Virus record (IMG/VR): IMGVR_UViG_3300037042_003972 | Location: 1-36,588 of that record | Direction: 5' to 3' (one strand) | Source of the DNA: a virus | Length of the DNA stretch: 36,588 nucleotides | Shown here: positions 30,001 through 36,588 of the stretch, in pieces | How positions within the stretch are numbered: position 1 is the first letter of the stretch | Layout of the letters: every line of letters begins with the position of its first letter | The notes under the pieces: generated by a model | What the model was told of the DNA's origin: nothing | The model's input: the letters and a program-made list of their open reading frames with translations, nothing else | Database searches by the model: none | Position numbers and translations under genes: made by a program

Positions 30001-33000
30001 TCGTGATGGAGTTCAAGAAGGAGGGAGATCGGTAAAGTATTTGACCGACGAGCAGGCCGCTGGAACTGACGATGAAGTCATTAGGCACTTCATTGATTTG
30101 GTGAAAAGCAACCTGCTCTGGTTGTGGGATAAGTTCCCCGAAGAGTACAAGGAGCGGGCAAAGCTTTGGTATGTGGGGGCAAACAAAATTGCAGAAGCAT
30201 GCGCTGAGTTTTACGGGGTAACCGTTGAGCAAGCGGCCGGAGTGCTTGCGGTTGAAAGCCCTCAGAAGGATTGGTTTCAGAACGTGTCCATGGCCGAAAG
30301 GATCATGCGGATCTGGAAGCGGGCGATGAAGGAAGACTTTGTCTTCACCCAAGAAAGATTTGACTACTGCTACAACAACGATGTCGAAGAGGTCAAAGCT
30401 GTTGCAGAGTCTGAGTTCAAGCCTCGAATTTTCAAACCAAAGAAATGGAGTAAGCGTTCTGGAGTTTCAGAGGAGGAATTCAACGATTCAGAAGAACAGC
30501 GCAAAAAGGATCACAGAAAAAAAGAGCGTGAACGAAAGTCCGCTTTTCTTGAAAAGCGAGAAAAAGCCAGGGTTGAGTTCATAAAGAAAAACGCAAAATG
30601 GGAAGCCATTAGACCTCGCGCTGTTGGGAAGCCATGGAGTCAACTTGACTACGACGGGAAAGCCCGTCTTTTCCGTGCCCTTGATGAAATGGAGGGCGAC
30701 CGATCATACAGGATTATTCTGCCAGAAGGCGGACGTGGTGAGATTGCTCTGACGTCAAAGGGTGAGCCGGCCGTGGTCGCATGGAGCAGCTACAACTTCA
30801 TAGCCAAAGCTTTTTCAATACTTGACGATGGAAGCCTTGAGAACATTTCGAGAAACCTTGGCGAAGAGCACAAGGTTAGGAATTTCTTCAACAACATTTC
30901 AGACCCGCACAACGCAAAGGGGTATGTCACAATTGACACCCACGCGATTGCTGCCGCTCTTCTGAATTCGTTGTCTGGAACATCAAAGGAGGTAGAAGAC
31001 AACTTTGGAGCAGCGGGTAGTGACTCTTTTGTGGGGGTTGGCGGAACCTACGGAATTTTTTCCACAGCATACAAAGAGCTTGCAGATGAACTCAGCAGGA
31101 TTCTTGGAAGGCAGGTGCTTGCCCGTGAAGTTCAAAGCGTGACATGGGAAGCCGTCCGACTACTATTCACCAAGGAACAGAAGACATCTGGGAAACTCAC
31201 TCAACAACTTGACGCACTTTGGAATGAACACGCAGAAGGAAAATCCGGAATTGATGATGTCCGCGGAAGGATTTGGGATCTCTCAGGCGGAATTCAGCCT
31301 CCAAGCTGGGCCAATACTGAATTCGGGTATGATGCTCAACAAAGCGGCGTGGCTGGAAATGTTCTCGACGGGGGCCCTTTCATTCCCCTTGGACGCAGAG
31401 CTGGTGGCGCAGATACCTCGATGGATTCCCGGGAGGGTTCCCTCCAGCAAGACGGAGTTGTACGCGGATTTGACTTTCAGAGGTCAGCCCGCTTCAGCGT
31501 AGGCCGCAGGGCGGCGCCGTATGCGGAGCAGTTGGCGGCGCAGATGGATGCGCTGAAAACAAAGCCCACCGTAAGGATCCAGATCTATGAACGCGCGAAG
31601 AAAAAGTTTCGAGAACTGGTGGAGAGAAACCGTGCTGCCATCGCTGAAGCGCAAGCGGCCGACACGCGCAAGCCTGCGGACATCATCGAAGAGGCGAAGG
31701 CCACGCATGACGCAGAGGTGGCGCGGATCGACGCAGAGCGGGACGCAGCCCTCGCTGAAGCCACCACGGACAAGCAGCGAAACACCGCCAGACTGGTTCA
31801 CGGAACCAAACTGAGGGCGGCCAACTTGGCGCTTTCCAAGGCGCTGGCGGCTGCCACCGGCGAAGGCACGCGGCAGGCCCGGACGGCTCAGGTGGTCGGA
31901 GAACTAAACGCCATTCTATCCGCATTCCCCGCCGAGGTCCGTGGGCGCGTTGGCGGGTTTGTTCAGCTTGCAAATCTGAAGACCGAAACCGGAAGAGCAA
32001 ACGAACTTTCGAGGCGACTTACCAAAGCGGAAACCGAACTAGAAAAACTGCTTCGGAAGGAATACCGGGCGCAGCTTGATCGGGTTCTTGACTCATACCG
32101 TCCGCAGCGTGAGGCTGGCAAGAAACCAAAGGGAAAGATTGGAGCGCAGGCGCAAGAAATTCTTGACGCGGCGGAGGCTGCAATGGTCATGGATACCACG
32201 GAGGTGGCGGCGCTGGTTGCAAAATACGACGCGCTTGCAAATGACCCAGACGCAAGCCCGGAAGACGTTATCAAAAACGGAACCATCCGGGACATCCTGC
32301 CTCTGCTTGGTGACATAAAAAATGCCAACTCTGCACGTCTTGTTTCAGCGATTGATGCGGTGAAACTTGTTGGGAGTGAAGGGTGGGCACGCTGGAAATT
32401 CCAACAGCTTCAACTTAAGGAGGACCGTGAGATTGCAAGAAAGGGCCTTGTTCAAGACACCGGAAAAACAGGAGTCCGTGCAGAGAGGGTTGAAGCCGAA
32501 AAGAATGCGGTTTCTGTTGCCGGGAAATCTTTGACCGCGCTTCTGAACCTTTCATCATTCTCTCAGGTTGTGGACTACCTTTTCGGGGCCGAATCAAAGT
32601 TCGGCGCTGAATTCAGAAAGCGTGAAATGGAAGCCTCAAACCAACTTGAGGACAAAATGGATTCGCTGAACACTGCAATCAGCGACCTGTTCACAGAGAT
32701 GGCTGGGGGTGTTGTTGATGGTGAACGGCTGCATTACAAGCTTTCCCAGCGTTCGATCAAAACCGATCAGGGAGAGTTTTCAGAACTGGAAGCATTGACG
32801 GCCGTCTTGATGTGGATGCAGGAGGACGGGAAGCGGCACATGATCGGGAAGCTTAACGAAAATGGGCAGCCCGCTGACGCTTGGCATTACAACCAAGATT
32901 TTGTTGATGCTCTTACCAAGTCTCTTTCACCAGAGGCCGTGAAGGTCATGGATTGGTTGCGAAAGCAATACGATGCAGAGCATGCCGAGTTGAATCCGTT

Positions 33001-34414
33001 GTATCAAAAGCGCCACGGGGTTTCCCTGCCTAAGCATGAAAACTACTCTCCGATCTCGGCAAACCCGCAGCAAACAAAACTCGGGCAGACGGTCGACCCT
33101 GTGTCTGGCGCCCCGGTTTCGGGCTCAATTCTCACCCCTGGCTCACTTCGAAGCCGGTCTTTGACTGCCGTGGCTGAACCCAACTTCAGGGACGCCCTGA
33201 AGGTCTTTCTTGCGCACAAGAGGTCCATGGAACACTGGGCGGCCTACTACGATCTTGCAGTTGATGCACAAGCCATCCTCGCGCATAGGGACGTCACGAA
33301 CGCAGTTGATGCAAAGGCAGGACCGGAAGGGAAGACGGTACTGACTGGGTGGCTGAATTACTTTGCACAGGGCGGAATCCGTGAAGCCGCGGCCAGCCTT
33401 TCGATCAGCAGGCAGTTGAGTAGAATGCTCGGCCGTGCGTCCATGATGGCGCTCTTTGGTCGGGCTTCAACGGTCATGGTTCAATCAACCCAGCTTGCGG
33501 CTGCGTCAGTGAAAATGCCGTTGGGCGCATACGTTCTTCGGCTTTCAAAGCTGATGTCAGGTCAACTTGGGTGGGGAGACGCAATCAAATCCGAGTTCAT
33601 TCAGCGTAGAATCAAGCAGGCGCCGGCAATCGTTCAACAGGCGATGCAGGCCCTTGGAGACGCAGGCAAACCCAATTTGATAAAGCATGCCGCTCGACAA
33701 GTAGGGAAATTGATAACGGGGGCGGACGCCCTCTTCACCGCTGGAACGTATGCAATTCTTTTGGATTTTCACAAAGGCAATGCTGCGGAACTAAATTTGA
33801 CCGGACTAGAGGTTGACATGTTTGCGCATGAACAGGCTGCACAGGACACAGAGGCCGTGGCGCAGCCCACCCGTGCCGCTAACCGTTCGCTCGCTGAATT
33901 GACGGCAACGCACCCAATGGCTCGCCTTGGGTGGTCATTTGCGAGCGAAGCAAGGCAGAAGATTGCGCTTACTTCATGGGCGTTGCAGGGAGGCAATGCC
34001 TCTCAGATTTCAAAAACCATGTTTCTAACATTCATCGTCGGCGGCCTATTCACGCAGATCCTCAAAAACCTTTGGAGGGAAATGAAGGGAGACGACGACG
34101 AAGAGAAGTGGAACGCAAAGCGGTTGGCCATTGCCTCAGTCACCGGACCGCTGAACGGCATTCCGGGATTCAACGCGCTCACCGGGGACGGCGGGACCTT
34201 GTTTTCAAAACTCAAGCAAACCGGACGCGCCGGGGAATCCCTGTTGGAGGGTGACCAGTCTGCGGCGCAGGTGGTGCAGGGGATGAACACGCTGCTTTCT
34301 GCAATGGGGCTTTTCTCCGATAACGCAGCGGCCTTGTCTGTGATGGGCAATGTGGCAACAGACGCAGCGAAACTGCTTCAGAATGTGAGCGGAGAAAAAA
34401 CGTCTTCAAAATAG
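27011..34414 (+). CDS. Giant polyvalent internal virion protein (T7 gp16-like position), 2,467 residues
   Basis: Takes one fifth of the genome. Parts in order: helical core-protein-like N-terminus (1-600), with a hydrophobic GLAGSAPQMVAGAIPGVGLP near 410; a degenerate zincin-like segment VEEEGHFRF (about 785) with DEGVAEMVRAYFAG (about 832), in which Glu stands where HExxH needs its first His; RFSVRKK (925-931); a 565-residue AT-richer insert with ESPQKDWFQN (about 1083), KVRNFFNNISDPHN, TIDTHA (about 1308) and QSVTWEAVR (about 1375), resembling the phage DUF7178 type; RFSVGRR (1494-1500); a long coiled coil (1500-1850); and a C-terminal helical region with GRASTVMVQSTQLAAA typical of polyvalent phage proteins. 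It is probably packed in the head and ejected first. T7's transglycosylase motif was not found. Confidence 0.8.
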   Translation: MITDLEADKLADEYPNASPERKPQIETALRTWVSASEAEAADRAREGAARLRQSFKSVSDLGGLWTKEQELRLPPTDNPDEVKARVANTAFLAEAGGMDYDTAAKTYEGLRARWAQATLGKKDSGDLEMYSEVSRQYQDGEDKAKLAFQRDADAASRGFQRALENAPPDWSTPESEWRKGAEKAPGFDANWGFGLEQSVAYRDAFQRAFKVATEHRPLVLETLDTLKRGTKWINQGAGLSEEAATRLMELPDAERADVLRAIVAGAASMSPEDPGAAVSNLQKVFKNMGISASRGLDALRLSKVSQALSAADAASALEAIKDGKPVYDLGGGRITPSLTAVQGAFGLEVSMQAADPVPASEIPALTKKLEGTLKFYQITNQLEQVSRQYLDPIRPAYKTGIGWVGETMAVGLAGSAPQMVAGAIPGVGLPWMTASFVDSAYERIVADQPDIDPRSALAMATVAGTIEGGIEMLQIRNAVGLLPATSKLVQALRTPNVNLFKELGIQLGKNVLEQNVEEALQYLALPVVKSIGAALNKDIDGVTWAQEWQEFGGTRLETFLGVLPWTIFGAGAAGIRETTAFRNLLASEQSLVEYGLPREVAANIVAQETPEARQAVFFEEQSKRTPESIRAGIAEAEARVARETVAATSNETPTMVYEGGKFRIVEPDGSSSMAFDDPETASLALQSRNEWEETGAAVAVRELADWLGMRDSDKRKWEVVPKIVTLEDDKLATPEQIAERMQLAGLEGLAPSEAQVFGQNVTEVRDGMVRVVNSVFVGSNPLDVVEEEGHFRFRQEMDAGTITRDQAEAAVRAFQGDRAPQTFSDQVLDEGVAEMVRAYFAGNTRFIRNLPKSVRSFFLRMAKFFRETFRNAAKLKRLIREGKIDANWVAFLNRSVGLTEAVQEQEAAMKAAQDLTGQPAEIVTRFSVRKKKAPKEEAAIDERHLNLAPAEYIGGRGTVSTRVPTAKKAVESQEVLHINLEAVNQSEELKAKLAQNLRDGVQEGGRSVKYLTDEQAAGTDDEVIRHFIDLVKSNLLWLWDKFPEEYKERAKLWYVGANKIAEACAEFYGVTVEQAAGVLAVESPQKDWFQNVSMAERIMRIWKRAMKEDFVFTQERFDYCYNNDVEEVKAVAESEFKPRIFKPKKWSKRSGVSEEEFNDSEEQRKKDHRKKERERKSAFLEKREKARVEFIKKNAKWEAIRPRAVGKPWSQLDYDGKARLFRALDEMEGDRSYRIILPEGGRGEIALTSKGEPAVVAWSSYNFIAKAFSILDDGSLENISRNLGEEHKVRNFFNNISDPHNAKGYVTIDTHAIAAALLNSLSGTSKEVEDNFGAAGSDSFVGVGGTYGIFSTAYKELADELSRILGRQVLAREVQSVTWEAVRLLFTKEQKTSGKLTQQLDALWNEHAEGKSGIDDVRGRIWDLSGGIQPPSWANTEFGYDAQQSGVAGNVLDGGPFIPLGRRAGGADTSMDSREGSLQQDGVVRGFDFQRSARFSVGRRAAPYAEQLAAQMDALKTKPTVRIQIYERAKKKFRELVERNRAAIAEAQAADTRKPADIIEEAKATHDAEVARIDAERDAALAEATTDKQRNTARLVHGTKLRAANLALSKALAAATGEGTRQARTAQVVGELNAILSAFPAEVRGRVGGFVQLANLKTETGRANELSRRLTKAETELEKLLRKEYRAQLDRVLDSYRPQREAGKKPKGKIGAQAQEILDAAEAAMVMDTTEVAALVAKYDALANDPDASPEDVIKNGTIRDILPLLGDIKNANSARLVSAIDAVKLVGSEGWARWKFQQLQLKEDREIARKGLVQDTGKTGVRAERVEAEKNAVSVAGKSLTALLNLSSFSQVVDYLFGAESKFGAEFRKREMEASNQLEDKMDSLNTAISDLFTEMAGGVVDGERLHYKLSQRSIKTDQGEFSELEALTAVLMWMQEDGKRHMIGKLNENGQPADAWHYNQDFVDALTKSLSPEAVKVMDWLRKQYDAEHAELNPLYQKRHGVSLPKHENYSPISANPQQTKLGQTVDPVSGAPVSGSILTPGSLRSRSLTAVAEPNFRDALKVFLAHKRSMEHWAAYYDLAVDAQAILAHRDVTNAVDAKAGPEGKTVLTGWLNYFAQGGIREAAASLSISRQLSRMLGRASMMALFGRASTVMVQSTQLAAASVKMPLGAYVLRLSKLMSGQLGWGDAIKSEFIQRRIKQAPAIVQQAMQALGDAGKPNLIKHAARQVGKLITGADALFTAGTYAILLDFHKGNAAELNLTGLEVDMFAHEQAAQDTEAVAQPTRAANRSLAELTATHPMARLGWSFASEARQKIALTSWALQGGNASQISKTMFLTFIVGGLFTQILKNLWREMKGDDDEEKWNAKRLAIASVTGPLNGIPGFNALTGDGGTLFSKLKQTGRAGESLLEGDQSAAQVVQGMNTLLSAMGLFSDNAAALSVMGNVATDAAKLLQNVSGEKTSSK
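29783..29793 (+). repeat. 11-bp repeat at the left edge of the inserted domain
   Basis: CGCTTCAGCGT, coding R-F-S-V, is identical to 31490-31500. The two copies are 1,707 bp (569 codons) apart and bracket the AT-richer domain inside the giant virion gene. Confidence 0.65.
31490..31500 (+). repeat. 11-bp repeat at the right edge of the inserted domain
   Basis: Second CGCTTCAGCGT copy, again coding R-F-S-V and followed by Gly-Arg-Arg (Arg-Lys-Lys in the first copy), so the similarity extends at protein level. Confidence 0.65.
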
Positions 34415-34426
34415 AAGCTGGATTTC

Positions 34427-34443
34427 TTACGGAAAAACCGTAA
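34427..34443 (+). other. Short hairpin before the tail fibre gene
   Basis: TTACGG (34427-34432) pairs with CCGTAA (34438-34443) around AAAAA in the 40-bp gap between the giant virion gene and the fibre. It is too weak and lacks a T-run on the plus strand to be a confident terminator. Confidence 0.35.
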
Positions 34444-34454
34444 AAACACTCGCA

Positions 34455-35927
34455 ATGTCCGTCGAAAGTTCATCAAGTAAGATTGCGTTCATCGGAAACG
34501 ATTCCGACTCGATCCCATACAACATCCCGTTCCGGGTTGATAACACCACGGACTTGGTGGTGGTTGCACGCGATTCCGCCACCGGGGTGGAGGTTTTAAT
34601 TTCAGGCGGTTACACCATTTCGGGGCTTGGTAATCCGGCAGGCTGCACGGTCACCACGCTTTCCCCGTGGCCTCCTGAATCTACGCTCACTTTTTATAGG
34701 GAAGTCCCGGCGACTCAGTTGACCACCTATGCCAGCAACGACTCTTTCCCGGCTGCCTCACATGAGCGCGCTCTGGATAAACTGACGTACTTGGTGCAGC
34801 AGGCGCTTCGGAAAATTGGACAGTGCTTCCGGGTTACTGAAGCAAGCGCAACGCCCACCGAGAAACCCAGTATTCCGCTTTCGGTCCTCGGGCTTGACGG
34901 AGCTGGGCAGTTGGTTTTCCGCTCCTCACAAGAAATGGTCAGCTTCCTGAGCCTGACGGCTCCTCTGGTGAACAACCCGGTTGCCACTTGGGCCGACCCG
35001 TCTGAGCGGGCACTGAAGGTGCCAAGCTTCCTCGGCCAGCTTGGGCTCGAGCGATCCACGCTCAAGGTGTACCATTCCACTGGGGTGGTGGCAGGGAACT
35101 GGGTTGCCTCCCAGGCAGATCCATCGGACGCTTCGGTAACCACCCAAAAGATCATCACGCAAGCGGTCACGAATGGGAAGTTGGCACACATTGCAAGCGG
35201 CACTCTGAAAGGCAGGACGTCGGCAGGCACGGGGGACGTTCAGGACATTACTGTGTCTCAATCTTTAGACACTCTTACTTCCACGTCAACAGGTGGAAGG
35301 CTTGCAGTGCGGAGCGCAACGACTGGCTCTTGGGGTACATTTGACGGACCAAGTTCTGGAAAAGCGAAGTTTTTAAAACACGCATCTTCGGTTAGTGGTC
35401 TTGGTGCTTTGTTTTACAAGGATTTATTTGTTCCGTTTGGAACACTTGGAACAGTAATTGCGCAAGTTATAAACACTGTTATTCCATTCGATGATAGTTC
35501 CCCACTAATTACTGAAGGACAGGAGGTTGCCAACTATTCTTCTGCCACAGATTACGGTGCAACAGGTGTAGTCGGCGCTTCTGGTTTAAGGAATGAAGGT
35601 GACCCATTCGCAGTAGTGTCATTTAGCTCTCCTGTCGTTGCCTCCGCAGTTTCAACGGTTGTCGTATCAGTTTTTAGAGTGATTGATGGCGGAGCGGCCA
35701 CGCTTGTTTACGCGGCTCCTTTTTCTGCGTTGGCAGTAAATCACCGAATGAATGTGGTGTTCAGCTTTTTCGATCAGCTGAATTCAGTTTTATCAAACGG
35801 ATCCACGGTTTCCTATTCCGTCCGGATGGGTGTGACCACTGGCACCGCCACAATCGGAGGCATATTAGGGGGGGGGCTTGGAAACCAGCAGCGCACACTT
35901 TTTAGCGTTCACATTTTTCAGCGTTAA
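34455..35927 (+). CDS. Tail fibre / receptor-binding protein with T7-type N-terminal anchor
   Basis: Encodes 490 residues. Residues 1-125 match the T7 gp17-like virion-anchoring domain: SKIAFIGNDSDSIPYNIPFR, GCTVTTLSPWPPESTLTFYR and PAASHERALDKLTYLVQQAL. The middle (about 130-270) is a linker and shaft with Val/Thr/Ser. The distal part (270-490) is beta-rich and encoded by AT-richer DNA, ending GGGLGNQQRTLFSVHIFQR, like the last strand of a trimeric receptor-binding tip. A run of nine G encodes Gly-Gly-Gly 20 codons before the end. The start lacks a Shine-Dalgarno site (cactcgcaATG). It determines host adsorption. Confidence 0.83.
   Translation: MSVESSSSKIAFIGNDSDSIPYNIPFRVDNTTDLVVVARDSATGVEVLISGGYTISGLGNPAGCTVTTLSPWPPESTLTFYREVPATQLTTYASNDSFPAASHERALDKLTYLVQQALRKIGQCFRVTEASATPTEKPSIPLSVLGLDGAGQLVFRSSQEMVSFLSLTAPLVNNPVATWADPSERALKVPSFLGQLGLERSTLKVYHSTGVVAGNWVASQADPSDASVTTQKIITQAVTNGKLAHIASGTLKGRTSAGTGDVQDITVSQSLDTLTSTSTGGRLAVRSATTGSWGTFDGPSSGKAKFLKHASSVSGLGALFYKDLFVPFGTLGTVIAQVINTVIPFDDSSPLITEGQEVANYSSATDYGATGVVGASGLRNEGDPFAVVSFSSPVVASAVSTVVVSVFRVIDGGAATLVYAAPFSALAVNHRMNVVFSFFDQLNSVLSNGSTVSYSVRMGVTTGTATIGGILGGGLGNQQRTLFSVHIFQR
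35868..35876 (+). repeat. G9 homopolymer in the tail fibre gene
   Basis: Nine consecutive G, in frame as three Gly codons. Loss of one G would replace the last 19 residues by a different 24-residue end whose TGA overlaps the next ATG (ATGA at 35940). Gain of one gives an early TAG. Slippage-prone. Confidence 0.9.
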
Positions 35928-35939
35928 CCATTTCACACC

Positions 35940-36588
35940 ATGAGTATCACGCCCGGATCCGCATACCACTACGTAAACCCGAAGAACGTGACGCCGTTCC
36001 GGGAAGCCTTTGAAGCGTACGCCCCAAACACTGGAGGTCTGTGGAATCAGTCGCTGGGGTCCGGAGACCTTGTGCTTGCCGAAGGAAACGCGTTGGGTGC
36101 GTCCTACTTGGATATTTCCAAGTCTCCCTTTAACGCTGGCACGGAAACGATTGTGGAGACGGCTGAAAGCTGGCCGATGCCGATTGAGCTTTCGCTGGGG
36201 ATCCACCGTTCTCAGAATGCGCTTGGGCAGGAGTTTTCCGTTGAAGTGGTGGATGACGAGACTCCGATTGCAGCGGTCCCGGACATTGCTGTCTCCGTAA
36301 TCTCTCAAAGCACAACCACGCTCACCGTCACCACGGCCGCGCCGCACGGACTGAGCATTGGCCAGTGTATCGGGATTTACGGATGCGCTGACTCGCGTTT
36401 CAACTACGCTTCGCTTGTCGTTGCCAGCGTCAATCCGACCACGAACACCTTTACCTGCACCGCAGGTCCGACTGGCGCCATCCCTTCTGTGACCGCAACG
36501 CCTTCGGCCACTGGCGTTTTCGTGTATGTTCGGCGCCGCCTAGGGTTGGCGAACGACGGAACGAGCATGATTTTCGAGAGCGCCACGG
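35940..36588 (+). CDS. Large beta-rich virion structural protein, N-terminal part (continues at window base 1)
   Basis: Starts MSITPGSAYHYVNPKNVTPF 12 nt after the fibre stop, in a cattttcacaccATG-like context without Shine-Dalgarno. The frame is open to the end of the window, and codon 175 (GCA at 36462) is base 1 of the repeat, so the product is 174 + 523 = 697 residues. The N-terminal 120 residues (YLDISKSPFNAGTETIVETA) look like a virion-attachment beta-sandwich; the P-H-G repeat (TVTTAAPHGLSIG) follows. A conserved-looking protein of the tail region; exact function not recognised. Confidence 0.8.
   Translation, partial: MSITPGSAYHYVNPKNVTPFREAFEAYAPNTGGLWNQSLGSGDLVLAEGNALGASYLDISKSPFNAGTETIVETAESWPMPIELSLGIHRSQNALGQEFSVEVVDDETPIAAVPDIAVSVISQSTTTLTVTTAAPHGLSIGQCIGIYGCADSRFNYASLVVASVNPTTNTFTCTAGPTGAIPSVTATPSATGVFVYVRRRLGLANDGTSMIFESAT
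36462..36588. repeat. Terminal direct repeat, right copy
   Basis: Identical over all 127 bases to positions 1-127. Counting the circle once gives 36,461 bp. Confidence 0.93.

Noticed and set aside
34427-34443. Terminator before the tail fibre
   Set aside because: The stem is only 6 bp with an A-rich loop and no following T-run; kept only as a low-confidence hairpin.
1-36588. tRNA genes, CRISPR arrays, insertion sequences, integrase and attachment sites
   Set aside because: None seen on reading both strands. tRNA detection by eye is imperfect, so a covariance-model scan would settle that point.

Overview
The window is a complete, circularised genome of a tailed phage with a short-tailed (podovirus, T7-like) virion. 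The first 127 bases are repeated exactly as the last 127 bases (1-127 = 36462-36588), and one structural gene reads in frame through the junction. The true unit is therefore a circle of about 36,461 bp. No cultured relative can be named from sequence alone. Moderate-to-high GC, many capsid and tail genes that start in a C-rich context without a Shine-Dalgarno site, and a Cys/His-rich tail on one lysis-region protein suggest an uncultivated environmental host. Verrucomicrobiota is a guess, not a demonstration. I saw no tRNA, rRNA, CRISPR array, insertion sequence, integrase, CI-type repressor, DNA polymerase or phage RNA polymerase.

Layout: two arms diverge from a 462-bp control region (13821-14282) and converge at 3099-3122. 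The leftward (early) arm, 13820 down to 3099, encodes: a ribbon-helix-helix regulator; small accessory proteins; a Sak4-like RecA-fold ATPase; a RecB/Cas4-like PD-(D/E)XK nuclease with four possible Fe-S cysteines; a DUF669-type ssDNA-binding candidate; a RusA-like resolvase; an SF2 helicase; a MazG-like pyrophosphohydrolase; a run of five small genes joined by repeated ribosome-site/start cassettes; an archaeo-eukaryotic-type primase; and a RepA-like hexameric helicase. Nearly all junctions are ATGA or TGATG overlaps, so the arm looks translationally coupled.

The rightward (late) arm, 14283 to the end and on through 1-3122, encodes small and large terminase, two small head-region proteins, the podovirus portal, a Bbp19-like protein, scaffold, capsid protein, a likely decoration protein, tail tubular A- and B-like proteins, a GNAT-like protein, three internal virion proteins (one a 2,467-residue polyvalent giant), a tail fibre with a T7-type N-terminus, a 697-residue beta-rich structural protein across the junction, and a lysis cassette (two small membrane proteins, a small lipoprotein, and an M15 endolysin). 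Two intrinsic terminators flank the capsid block.

How it works together: the phage seems to bring its own priming, unwinding and recombination functions but to borrow the host's DNA and RNA polymerases. The control region carries five GGTAT direct repeats phased at about 11 bp, a 20-bp dyad, a G-quadruplex-capable and hairpin-forming GC block, and short tandem repeats. It is the best candidate for the early/late switch, the replication origin, the packaging site, or some combination of these.
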